Notes: generated by a model from the letters alone, not told the origin. A stretch of 5,860 nt of DNA from Clostridiales bacterium (GCA_027357125.1 DAHVVW010000142.1:1-5860); one strand, 5' to 3'. Positions 1 through 5,860 are shown, counted from the stretch's first letter. A program made the numbers and translations.

Positions 1-27
1 TATTTCCTAGTGATTTTCAAATACTGA
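1..27 (+). CDS. C-terminal tail of an upstream gene, possibly phosphatidate cytidylyltransferase
   Basis: Reading from base 1 gives the hydrophobic peptide YFLVIFKY followed by TGA at 25-27. It looks like the end of a membrane protein. In related Clostridia the gene before this cluster is often cdsA (CDP-diglyceride synthase), whose proteins end in a similar hydrophobic, aromatic-rich stretch. The TGA lies inside the TGAGGTG ribosome binding site of the next gene, as expected for tightly coupled operon genes. Only eight codons are visible and another frame is also open here, so both the existence of the gene and the cdsA identity are inferences from context. Confidence 0.35.
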   Translation, partial: YFLVIFKY

Positions 28-31
28 GGTG
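25..31 (+). promoter_or_regulatory. Ribosome binding site that decides the ytvI start
   Basis: TGAGGTG is a good Shine-Dalgarno sequence. The first in-frame GTG (29-31) lies inside it and so is unlikely to be the start. The in-frame GTG at 38-40 follows after six bases, which is near-optimal spacing. The ATG at 36 is out of frame and meets a stop within a few codons. Confidence 0.6.
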
Positions 32-37
32 AAAAAT

Positions 38-1144
38 GTGCGCTTGCTGCGAGAACACGGCTTAGGGCAGAACTTAAACAGGCTGGCGGTAATAGCCAGT
101 ATCCTCCTTCTGTTAAAGCTGTTTACTTACATATTTCAGGAGTTTCTGCCCGTGTTCGGGCAAGTCTTAGGCACGGCGGTGGCCGCTTTTTTGCCATTCC
201 TGTTAGCCTTTGTGTTGGCCTTCCTGTTGGAACCGGCGGTAATCACTTTGATGAGGGTGCTGCATGTGCGCCGCTCCTATGCTTCAGTGGTTACTTTGGT
301 CTTAAGTCTTATTTTTATTGGCCTTATCTTGTTTTTAATTGTGGCCAGGCTTTATACTGAGCTTTCCGAGCTCTCGGCAATCCTTCCTAATTACGAATAC
401 CTGGCTTCTTTTATTCAAAGCCAAGTGGATCAAATCGAAAAATTTGTACGGGTCAATCCTCAGGTGCAGACTACTCTTTACGACTCGGCCCAAAGTATTT
501 TGCACTCCATCCAGAGCTGGGCCCGCATTGCGAGTGTTTGGATCCTTAACTTTCTGGCCGCGCTCCCCGGAGTTTTCATTGTGATGGTGGTGTCTATTGT
601 TGCTACTCTTTTGGTAAGTTCGAGTTATCCGGGAGTCAAAAAGTTTATCCAGTCCCTCTTCCCCCGGCGGTGGCATACCAGTGCCCATGCTATCAGCCAA
701 GACCTGGGGACGGCAATCGTCGGGTTCGTGCGCGCAGAAGCCATCCTGGTATCTGTGACCGCACTTATTACGATTATCGGGCTGTTGCTGATCGGGAACC
801 GCTATGCATTTACTTTGGGAGTTTTGGCCGGAATTCTGGATATTCTACCTATTGTAGGCACGGGAGTATTGTTTGTGCCTTGGAGCCTTAGCTTATTTAT
901 AATGGGAGCAACCGGCCAAGGGCTTAAGGTGCTCTTAATCTGGGTCATTGCTGTAGTAGTCCGCCAATCCCTTGAGCCCAAGATTCTTTCCCATAACATC
1001 GGGCTTCACCCCCTGCCTACCCTGATTTCGATGTATGCCGGACTTAAACTCCTGGGCGGGGTGGGACTGTTGCTGGGGCCAGCCCTCATTATAGTGTATG
1101 AAGCCGTGCGCAAGGCCGGGGCTTTCAAAGGGCCCAGGGATTAA
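38..1144 (+). CDS. ytvI: AI-2E family / sporulation integral membrane protein YtvI-like
   Basis: This is a polytopic membrane protein of about 368 residues, close to the length of Bacillus YtvI. Numbered from GTG 38, hydrophobic segments lie near residues 16-35, 42-64, 82-103, 167-193, 231-252, 255-290 and 328-357. A polar, probably extracytoplasmic stretch lies at about 104-165. The C-terminal half carries the hallmarks of the AI-2E transporter (UPF0118/PerM) fold: GILDILPIVGTG at 265-276, RQSLEPK at 309-315 and GLHPLPTLISMYAGL from 322. The GLHP and MYAG wording is typical of the sporulation YtvI branch. The molecular function of that branch is not established; the family is annotated as putative transporters or permeases. 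The longest frame starts at GTG 29, but that codon is part of the ribosome binding site, so GTG 38 is preferred. It lies 93 bp before dxr and is probably cotranscribed. Family assignment is firm; the YtvI subgroup is likely. Confidence 0.88.
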   Translation: MRLLREHGLGQNLNRLAVIASILLLLKLFTYIFQEFLPVFGQVLGTAVAAFLPFLLAFVLAFLLEPAVITLMRVLHVRRSYASVVTLVLSLIFIGLILFLIVARLYTELSELSAILPNYEYLASFIQSQVDQIEKFVRVNPQVQTTLYDSAQSILHSIQSWARIASVWILNFLAALPGVFIVMVVSIVATLLVSSSYPGVKKFIQSLFPRRWHTSAHAISQDLGTAIVGFVRAEAILVSVTALITIIGLLLIGNRYAFTLGVLAGILDILPIVGTGVLFVPWSLSLFIMGATGQGLKVLLIWVIAVVVRQSLEPKILSHNIGLHPLPTLISMYAGLKLLGGVGLLLGPALIIVYEAVRKAGAFKGPRD

Positions 1145-1237
1145 ATTAGAGAAACGCTGTTCATTTTAATACAGCACATTGCACATTTGGAAGGTGCTAA
1201 CAGTGATTATGATACTGAGATGCTAACGAGGTAGTTA
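1145..1237 (+). other. ytvI-dxr spacer with weak repeats
   Basis: This 93-bp spacer contains no gene. TGCTAAC occurs twice in direct orientation (1195-1201 and 1221-1227). TTGGAA at 1187-1192 and TATGAT at 1208-1213 could be a weak promoter, but the spacing is only 15 bp. Short 5-bp inverted repeats (1156-1160/1171-1175 and 1173-1177/1194-1198) are not convincing. No terminator with a T-run is present, so read-through from ytvI into dxr is likely. Confidence 0.3.
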
Positions 1238-2386
1238 ATGATGAAAACACTGTCCATACTTGGTTCCACAGGCTCGATCGGGTGCCAGACTTTAGATATT
1301 GTTAAGTCTAATCCTGATAAATTGCAAGTGCATGCCCTGGCTGCAGGCAAGAATGTAAGGGCGCTGGAAGCACAGGTGCGTATTTTTAGACCGGCTTTGG
1401 CTGTGATGATGGATGAACAGGGAGCCCGTGAGCTTAAAGGACTTCTTTCCGACCTCCCGGTTAAAGTTGAACAGGGAATGCAAGGGCTGCTGGCAGCAGT
1501 TTCAGCCCCAGAAGCAGATACAGTGCTAAACGCCTTAAGCGGAAGAATCGGGCTCGAACCGACACTGAAAGCTTTGGACGCTAAGAAGACCGTAGCTTTG
1601 GCCAACAAGGAGACCTTGGTCGCCGGCGGGGAATTGGTAATGGCGGCAGTAGCTAGAAGTGGTACCCGCCTGCTGCCGGTGGACAGTGAACATTCGGCCG
1701 TTTTCCAGTGTTTGGAGGATAACCCCGGAAGTGTGGAGAAGATAATTCTCACTGCCTCCGGCGGGCCTTTTCGTGGCTGGAGACAGGAGCAACTCGCTCA
1801 GGTTAGGGCAGAGGATGCTCTGCGCCATCCCAATTGGGATATGGGGGCAAAAATAACGATCGATTCAGCCACGCTCATGAACAAGGGGCTGGAAGTGATC
1901 GAAGCCCATTATTTATTCGGAGTCGATTACAATGAGATCGAAGTCGTGATTCACCCCCAGAGTATTATTCACTCCATGGTGCAATATAAGGATGGTTCGG
2001 TCTTAGCTCAGTTGGGGAGGCCTGACATGCGTCTGCCAATCCAGTACGCCTTAAGTTATCCGGAACGCTGGGAAAATGCGCTTGAGCGCCTGGATTTGGT
2101 CGGTAAAAACTTAACTTTTCTCGAACCTGACTTGAGCACGTTTCCGGCGCTGGTTTTGGCGTACGAAGCAGGGAAGCGCAGGGGAACTCTGCCGGCAGTG
2201 ATGAATGCAGCGAATGAAGTTGCAGTTCATGCTTTCCTGGAAGGCAAGTGTAGTTTTCCGGGAATCTATGAATCGGTCAGCTCCGTGTGTGCCGAGCATA
2301 AAGTCTTAGACTCTCCTAATCTGGAAACTATATTGGAAGCTGACGCCTGGGCCCGTGCCCGGACACAGGAAGTGCTCTCCCGTTAA
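1238..2386 (+). CDS. dxr: 1-deoxy-D-xylulose 5-phosphate reductoisomerase
   Basis: Dxr (IspC) converts 1-deoxy-D-xylulose 5-phosphate to 2-C-methyl-D-erythritol 4-phosphate with NADPH and a divalent metal. It is the first committed step of the MEP isoprenoid pathway, is cytosolic, and is the target of fosmidomycin. The protein has 382 residues, the normal family length. The N-terminal Rossmann loop GSTGSIG is at 9-15 and ALANKETLVAGG at 120-131. The metal site PVDSEH at 147-152 gives D149 and E151, and the third acidic ligand is E219 in MNKGLE. The phosphate and substrate loop contains S174 (TASGGPF) and H197 (RHPNWDMG), with N215 and K216 following. All catalytic positions known from the E. 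coli enzyme are present. The GAGG-containing site at 1228-1231 lies six bases before ATG 1238 and nine before ATG 1241, so either Met could initiate. rseP follows after 64 bp. Confidence 0.98.
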   Translation: MMKTLSILGSTGSIGCQTLDIVKSNPDKLQVHALAAGKNVRALEAQVRIFRPALAVMMDEQGARELKGLLSDLPVKVEQGMQGLLAAVSAPEADTVLNALSGRIGLEPTLKALDAKKTVALANKETLVAGGELVMAAVARSGTRLLPVDSEHSAVFQCLEDNPGSVEKIILTASGGPFRGWRQEQLAQVRAEDALRHPNWDMGAKITIDSATLMNKGLEVIEAHYLFGVDYNEIEVVIHPQSIIHSMVQYKDGSVLAQLGRPDMRLPIQYALSYPERWENALERLDLVGKNLTFLEPDLSTFPALVLAYEAGKRRGTLPAVMNAANEVAVHAFLEGKCSFPGIYESVSSVCAEHKVLDSPNLETILEADAWARARTQEVLSR

Positions 2387-2407
2387 TGGGTCAAAATATG
2401 GAACGGG

Positions 2408-2419
2408 CAAATTAATTTG
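2408..2419 (+). repeat. Perfect 12-bp palindrome before rseP
   Basis: CAAATTAATTTG is a perfect dyad in the 64-bp gap between dxr and rseP, with its centre about 38 bp before the rseP start. It could be an operator half-site pair or chance in an AT-rich spacer. No convincing promoter elements surround it. Confidence 0.25.
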
Positions 2420-2450
2420 GGATTTCGGGTAAAATGAGGGGGATGCTTGT

Positions 2451-3512
2451 ATGACTGCTTTAGCGATTGTGTTTGTGTTCGGTCTCCTGGTTATGGTGCA
2501 CGAACTGGGGCATTTCCTGGTCGCCAAATGGGCCGGGATCAGGGTTCTGGAGTTTAGTTTCGGATTCGGGCCTAAGCTTGTGGGCTACAAAGGTAAGGAA
2601 ACGTTTTATGCTATACGTCTCATTCCCCTGGGCGGGTTTGTAAGGTTATATGGCATGGACCCGGAACCGGACGAGAATGGGCAGGCAACAATCGGTTCGT
2701 CCGATGATCCATTCAGTTATATGAATAAACCGGTGTGGAAGCGCATGGCTGTTATTGTTGCCGGGCCTATTATGAATTTTATCTTAGCCATCGTTCTCTT
2801 TGTCGCTGTTTTTGCTTACTTAGGGATCCCGGCGCAGGCCCAGGGGAACGCCATCGGGTCTTTGGCCGAGGGCAAACCGGCGGTCACAGCCGGGCTCCTG
2901 GCAGGGGATAGGATTGTTGCCGTTGACAATACTCCCACATCGGATTGGAATACTCTTACTGAAGTAATTCATGCTAAACCGAATCAGGCTCTTGTACTCA
3001 CAGTGGAGCGGCAGGGGCAAACCCAGACCCTTAAACTGACAACGGAAAAAGATGCTCAGACCGGGTATGGGATGATTGGAATTGGCCCGGAGATCGTGTA
3101 TGAGCGGGTGCCCATTCTTCAGACCTTTCGCTTTGGCTTTGCGAGGACAATAGAATTTACCAAGTTTATCGTTGTGACGCTGACGCAAATGGTCACACGC
3201 CAGATACCCGCAGATGTCGGCGGGCCGGTGGCAATTGCTAAAGCAATCGGGGAAGGGGCCCAAGCAGGGTTTTCCAACCTTTTGGGTTTAACAGGGGTCT
3301 TAAGCATCCAGCTCGGACTCTTAAACCTTTTTCCCATCCCAGCGTTGGATGGCAGCCGTCTGGTCTTTCTCGTAATCGAAGGTCTACGGCGCAAGCCCCT
3401 GAACCCGGAAAAAGAGAACTTGATTCATCTTGTAGGGTTTGTCCTGCTGTTAGCCTTGATGATCGCGATTACTTATCGGGATATCCTGAACCTTTTTGTG
3501 AAAGCGGGATAA
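2451..3512 (+). CDS. rseP: RIP metalloprotease RseP (site-2 protease)
   Basis: This is an intramembrane zinc metalloprotease of the M50/S2P family (RseP/RasP). In Firmicutes such proteases cleave membrane-anchored anti-sigma factors and remnant signal peptides. The protein has 353 residues. The zinc-binding HELGH is at 17-21 inside the first membrane helix (H17, E18, H21). PLGGFVRLYGMD at 59-70 is the conserved membrane-associated loop. A second helix lies around 98-125. A single PDZ domain spans about 128-200. The second catalytic motif LNLFPIPALDGSR is at 291-303, with D300 as the third zinc ligand. A final helix lies near 325-343. One PDZ domain and about 350 residues fit the Gram-positive form, not the two-PDZ E. 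coli form. ATG 2451 is eight bases after GAGGGGG (2436-2442). The gene ends 18 bp before the structured element and is intact. Confidence 0.97.
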   Translation: MTALAIVFVFGLLVMVHELGHFLVAKWAGIRVLEFSFGFGPKLVGYKGKETFYAIRLIPLGGFVRLYGMDPEPDENGQATIGSSDDPFSYMNKPVWKRMAVIVAGPIMNFILAIVLFVAVFAYLGIPAQAQGNAIGSLAEGKPAVTAGLLAGDRIVAVDNTPTSDWNTLTEVIHAKPNQALVLTVERQGQTQTLKLTTEKDAQTGYGMIGIGPEIVYERVPILQTFRFGFARTIEFTKFIVVTLTQMVTRQIPADVGGPVAIAKAIGEGAQAGFSNLLGLTGVLSIQLGLLNLFPIPALDGSRLVFLVIEGLRRKPLNPEKENLIHLVGFVLLLALMIAITYRDILNLFVKAG

Positions 3513-3532
3513 GGTTAGATTTGAAGATAGTC

Positions 3533-3547
3533 GGCAAGATTCCTTGC
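3533..3547 (+). repeat. Left terminal inverted repeat, also self-palindromic
   Basis: GGCAAGATTCCTTGC is the exact reverse complement of 3863-3877. The left end also folds alone: 3531-3538 pairs with 3543-3550 around a four-base loop (ATTC). Two exclusive folds are therefore possible, a local hairpin or a long-range closing stem. Confidence 0.75.
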
Positions 3548-3621
3548 CGATACAGTCCACCGGACTGTATCGCACCACGCGCCGGATGCTCGAACAGCGT
3601 GAAGCTGTTCGCCGTAGGATT

Positions 3622-3765
3622 GAGCTTGTCGACTCTGCTACCGCGCCAAACCTCTGGGTAATTGGCAGAGGAATCCACTTGCTAATGCCCTTTCGGGCGC
3701 AAGTGGCGTGAGTCCGCACTGTGGACTCACGTGTGGCGCGGCTTAACGCTTCGTCGACAGCGCTC
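3622..3765. other. Central four-way junction: closing stems enclosing three hairpins
   Basis: GAGC at 3622-3625 pairs with 3762-3765, TGTCGAC at 3627-3633 with 3753-3759, and CCGCGCCA at 3641-3648 with 3734-3741. They are nested and enclose three consecutive hairpins. The first is 3651-3656/3666-3671. The second is 3675-3682/3699-3706, continuing past a four-base bulge as 3687-3690/3695-3698. The third is 3707-3715/3723-3731. The second and third directly abut, so they could stack coaxially. The tip of the second reads GCCC-TTTC-GGGC on the plus strand and GCCC-GAAA-GGGC, a GNRA tetraloop, on the minus strand. The nesting is mutually compatible, as expected for one evolved fold and not for scattered palindromes. 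Which strand is transcribed is not settled. Confidence 0.6.
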
Positions 3766-3862
3766 ACGACGATTCCTCAGCCGTGTTGAAGGCTTTTGGG
3801 TCGGCGGCTTTAGCGTAACTCTCCACTGGAGACTTACGTCTCTGCTCGGAACGGTTCGCTCT

Positions 3863-3877
3863 GCAAGGAATCTTGCC
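3863..3877 (+). repeat. Right terminal inverted repeat, also self-palindromic
   Basis: GCAAGGAATCTTGCC is the exact reverse complement of 3533-3547. It can also form a small hairpin by itself, GCAAG/CTTGC around GAAT. It ends one base before the candidate extended -10 promoter for ispG. Confidence 0.75.
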
Positions 3878-3886
3878 TGTTATGAT
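3878..3886 (+). promoter_or_regulatory. Candidate extended -10 promoter for ispG-proS
   Basis: TGTTATGAT contains the extended -10 TGn followed by TATGAT, five of six matches to TATAAT. No good -35 lies 16-18 bp upstream, where the sequence is the end of the structured element. Transcription would start near 3893, giving a leader of about 60 bases before ispG. The call rests on this motif alone. Confidence 0.35.
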
Positions 3887-3939
3887 TCTTTGTTGGTGAT
3901 GAAAGCGGCATGGGGGTGTGACTTCTAACATCTGTTTGT

Positions 3940-3946
3940 GGGGAGG
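3940..3946 (+). promoter_or_regulatory. Ribosome binding site that decides the ispG start
   Basis: GGGGAGG is a strong Shine-Dalgarno sequence. The first in-frame start, GTG 3949, lies only two bases after it, which is too close. The in-frame TTG at 3955 lies eight bases after it, which is optimal. IspG proteins of this group typically begin with a short basic RR(K/N)T stretch, which also suits TTG. Confidence 0.6.
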
Positions 3947-3954
3947 CCGTGCTT

Positions 3955-5031
3955 TTGCGAAGAAATACGAAACCGGTACAGGTAGGCTCGGTCACGATCG
4001 GGGGCGGGGCTCCCGTTGTGGTGCAGTCCATGACGAATACAGACACGCGTGACACGCAGGCTACTTTAGCGCAGATTCGCGCTCTGGCCGAAGCCGGGTG
4101 TGAGCTGGTGCGGGTGGCCGTGCTCAACGAAGATGCTGCTAACTCTATTGGAGAGCTTGTGAGGGAAAGCCCGCTCCCGGTTATTGCCGACATCCATTTC
4201 GATTACCGCCTGGCTTTAATAGCCATTGAGCAAGGAATTCACGGCTTGCGCCTCAACCCGGGCAACATTGGGGAGCGCTGGAAGGTGCGGGAGGTTGTGC
4301 GGGCGGTGAAAGAACGGCAGATCCCGATTCGGATCGGGGTCAATGCCGGGTCCTTGGAGAAAGACCTCTTAGAGAGATATGGCGAGCCAACGGCAGAAGG
4401 AATGGTAGAGAGCGCTCTTCGACATATTTCCTTGCTTGAGGATGAAGGATATGACAAAATTAAGGTGTCCCTTAAGTCTTCTCAGGTGCCGTTAATGCTG
4501 GAAGCGTACCGCAGCATTTCTGAACGTGTGGACTATCCCCTTCATGTGGGGGTAACGGAAGCGGGTACTGTGCGTTCAGGGGTCATTAAGTCAGCGGTCG
4601 GAATTGGCACCTTGTTAGCTGAAGGGATCGGGGATACGATCAGGGTTTCCCTTACCGGGGACCCGGTAAAAGAAATCCCGGTCGCGTTAGAGGTTTTGCG
4701 CGTTCTTGGGCTCAGACAACGGGGCGTGGACCTTATCAGTTGCCCGACTTGTGGTCGGACGCAAGTGGATTTGGCGCTTTTAGCTGAACAAGTCGAGGAC
4801 AAGCTGTCCCAGCTCCCGACTTTGGAGAAACCGTTAAAAGTTGCCGTAATGGGCTGCGCGGTCAACGGGCCGGGCGAGGCCCGGGAGGCTGACTTTGGGA
4901 TCGCCGGCGGCAAAGGGATGGGGTTACTGTTCCGTAAAGGAGAAATCGTCGCGCGCCTGCCGGAAGAGGAACTTCTACCCGCACTCTTACAGGAAATTGA
5001 GCAGTATGTGCGTAAGCATCAAAGCTCGTAA
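3955..5031 (+). CDS. ispG: 4-hydroxy-3-methylbut-2-en-1-yl diphosphate synthase (GcpE)
   Basis: IspG reduces 2-C-methyl-D-erythritol 2,4-cyclodiphosphate to HMBPP, the penultimate step of the MEP pathway, using a [4Fe-4S] cluster fed by ferredoxin or flavodoxin. It is cytosolic. The protein has 358 residues from TTG 3955 (360 from GTG 3949), the normal size of the short bacterial form. Numbered from TTG, the TIM-barrel half carries VVVQSMTNTDT from 22, ADIHFDYRLA from 78, GLRLNPGNIG from 97 and VSLKSS from 171. HVGVTEAGT follows at 197-205. The cluster-binding C-terminal domain shows SCPTCGR (C263, C266), MGCAVNGPGE (C301) and E308 as the fourth ligand. All expected residues are intact. It is separated from rseP by the structured element and so may depend on its own promoter. 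proS follows after 34 bp. Confidence 0.97.
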   Translation: MRRNTKPVQVGSVTIGGGAPVVVQSMTNTDTRDTQATLAQIRALAEAGCELVRVAVLNEDAANSIGELVRESPLPVIADIHFDYRLALIAIEQGIHGLRLNPGNIGERWKVREVVRAVKERQIPIRIGVNAGSLEKDLLERYGEPTAEGMVESALRHISLLEDEGYDKIKVSLKSSQVPLMLEAYRSISERVDYPLHVGVTEAGTVRSGVIKSAVGIGTLLAEGIGDTIRVSLTGDPVKEIPVALEVLRVLGLRQRGVDLISCPTCGRTQVDLALLAEQVEDKLSQLPTLEKPLKVAVMGCAVNGPGEAREADFGIAGGKGMGLLFRKGEIVARLPEEELLPALLQEIEQYVRKHQSS

Positions 5032-5065
5032 TAGTTTTTCAGACTTATCTTGAAAGGAATGGAAT

Positions 5066-5860
5066 ATGATGCGTGTAAGCCAATTGTTGAACCCTACTTT
5101 GAGAGAAGTTCCGGCTGAGGCGGAAGTGGTCAGCCACCAGCTGATGCTGCGGGCCGGTATCATCCGCAAAGCTGCCGCCGGAGTGTATACTTATTTGCCC
5201 TTGGGTCTTAGAGTCCTGAAAAAAATCGAGCAAATCGTGCGCGAGGAGATGGACGCTAAGGGCGGGCAAGAGGTTCTCATGCCGATTATCCAACCGGCTG
5301 AGCTGTGGAAAGAAACCGGGCGCTGGGATCTGTACGGCGAGGAGATGTTCCGTCTTAAGGACAGGCACGAGCGCGAATTCTGTTTAGGCCCGACTCATGA
5401 AGAACTGATCACAGACCTTGTCCGTGGCGAGGTGCGTTCATACAAACAATTGCCTCTCTTGCTGTATCAGATTCAAAATAAATACCGCGATGAGCGTCGT
5501 CCGCGCTTTGGCCTGATGCGGGGCCGGGAATTTGTCATGAAAGATTTATACTCGTTTGACCGGGATGACGCGGGTTTGGTGGAGAGCTACACCAAAATGT
5601 ATGACGCCTATTGCCGCATCTTTAGCCGCTGCGGACTTAGTTACCGACCGGTCGAGGCGGATGCCGGGGCTATCGGCGGGAGCGGAGGCACACATGAGTT
5701 TATGGTGTTGGCTGACTCAGGCGAAGCTGCCGTCGTTTATTGCCCGGCTTGTGATTATGCTGCCAATGTGGAAAAAGCGGAATGCAGTCCGCTGCCACTC
5801 AAAGATAATGCTCCTGAAGGGGAATTCCGTCTGGTCTATACCCCGGGTGTAAGAACAATC
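5066..5860 (+). CDS. proS: Prolyl-tRNA synthetase, N-terminal part (cut by the window edge)
   Basis: ProS charges tRNA(Pro) with proline in the cytosol. The frame stays open to the last base, giving 265 residues of a protein that is normally about 570, so it is truncated only by the window. Class II motif 1 lies around 31-48 ([14 protein letters not shown]). GPTHEE is at 108-113. Motif 2, [16 protein letters not shown], is at 141-156. [20 protein letters not shown] follows at 193-212. [14 protein letters not shown] at 226-239 marks entry to the YbaK-like editing insertion, which shows the bacterial-type (ProS type 1) enzyme. The site GAAAGGA at 5052-5058 is seven bases before ATG 5066 and ten before ATG 5069, so either Met is possible. 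The short gap after ispG and the lack of a terminator suggest cotranscription. Confidence 0.97.
   Translation, partial: MMRVSQLLNPTLREVPAEAEVVSHQLMLRAGIIRKAAAGVYTYLPLGLRVLKKIEQIVREEMDAKGGQEVLMPIIQPAELWKETGRWDLYGEEMFRLKDRHEREFCLGPTHEELITDLVRGEVRSYKQLPLLLYQIQNKYRDERRPRFGLMRGREFVMKDLYSFDRDDAGLVESYTKMYDAYCRIFSRCGLSYRPVEADAGAIGGSGGTHEFMVLADSGEAAVVYCPACDYAANVEKAECSPLPLKDNAPEGEFRLVYTPGVRTI

Larger units (their letters stand above)
3531..3880. repeat. Noncoding, inverted-repeat-bounded, highly structured element (MITE-like or large structured RNA)
   Basis: This fills most of the 436-bp rseP-ispG gap, an unusually long spacer for this cluster. It is bounded by a perfect 15-bp inverted repeat (3533-3547 and 3863-3877). 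Inside, listed as stem/stem, are: 3548-3558/3562-3572 (11 bp), 3591-3598/3604-3611 (8 bp), the central four-way junction described separately, 3779-3783/3805-3809 (5 bp) and 3814-3818/3834-3838 continuing as 3820-3824/3828-3832. Frames crossing it on either strand resemble no known protein and run through the stems. None of the hairpins is followed by a T-run, so it is not a plain terminator. Candidate identities are a non-autonomous transposable element or a large structured RNA such as an OMEGA/HEARO-type relative. A TA lies three bases outside each inverted repeat (3528-3529 and 3881-3882), which would suit a TA target duplication, but the outermost bases do not match. The structure is directly visible; its nature is inferred. 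Confidence 0.6.

Noticed and set aside
1207..1828. Long minus-strand open frames opposite dxr
   Set aside because: They are antisense shadows of a fully conserved gene, with low-complexity Ser/Ala/Thr composition and no start context.
2408..2435. Promoter for rseP using TAAAAT at 2430-2435
   Set aside because: There is no matching -35 at 16-18 bp, and the start point would fall inside the ribosome binding site.
3531..3572. Rho-independent terminator after rseP
   Set aside because: Two strong hairpins are present just after the rseP stop, but neither is followed by a T-run. They fit the larger structure better.
3450..3767. 105-codon minus-strand open frame across the end of rseP and the element
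   Set aside because: It overlaps rseP antisense, runs straight through the paired stems, has a Ser/Arg-rich composition typical of chance frames in GC-rich palindromes, and shows no domain I recognise.
3531..3880. CRISPR array or tandem repeat array
   Set aside because: The repeated pieces are inverted and of unequal spacing; there are no regularly spaced direct repeats with unique spacers.
3531..3880. T-box leader for ispG-proS
   Set aside because: I see no T-box consensus, no antiterminator/terminator pair with a T-run, and proS is the second gene downstream, not the first.
3731..3928. 65-codon plus-strand open frame in the right half of the element
   Set aside because: It begins in a stem of the structured element, has no convincing ribosome binding site, and its product has no recognisable motif.

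Overview
The window is a compact, all-plus-strand chromosomal cluster of housekeeping genes with one anomalous noncoding insert. In order it holds: a probable tail of an upstream membrane-protein gene (perhaps cdsA), a YtvI/AI-2E-type membrane protein, dxr, rseP, about 436 bp of noncoding DNA, ispG, and the first 265 codons of proS. The order dxr-rseP-ispG-proS is typical of endospore-forming Clostridia. Together with a sporulation-type YtvI homologue and GGAGG-type ribosome binding sites with GTG/TTG starts, it suggests a Desulfitobacterium/Desulfosporosinus-like Firmicute. That placement is inference from gene order and protein character; no database was consulted.

Bases 1-1144 hold the overlapping end of an upstream frame and ytvI. 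Bases 1238-3512 hold dxr (first committed step of the MEP isoprenoid pathway) and rseP (site-2 intramembrane protease). Bases 3949-5031 hold ispG (penultimate MEP step), and proS begins at 5066 and runs off the right edge. Dxr and IspG supply isoprenoid precursors for undecaprenyl phosphate and quinones. RseP and the likely upstream CdsA act in the envelope. ProS is the prolyl-tRNA synthetase often found at the end of this cluster.

The notable part is 3531-3880, between rseP and ispG. It has no credible coding frame but is very rich in perfect stems. A 15-bp perfect inverted repeat (3533-3547 and 3863-3877) brackets about 315 bp, and each end can also fold into its own hairpin. In the centre, stems at 3622-3633/3753-3765 and 3641-3648/3734-3741 enclose three adjacent hairpins, giving a coherent four-way junction. 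Further hairpins lie on both sides. This looks like a non-autonomous mobile element (MITE-like, or with IS200/IS605-like hairpin ends) and/or a large structured RNA. A candidate extended -10 promoter for ispG-proS starts one base after the right repeat.

Start codons deserve care at two genes. For ytvI and ispG the ribosome binding site favours a start slightly downstream of the longest frame (GTG at 38 and TTG at 3955).
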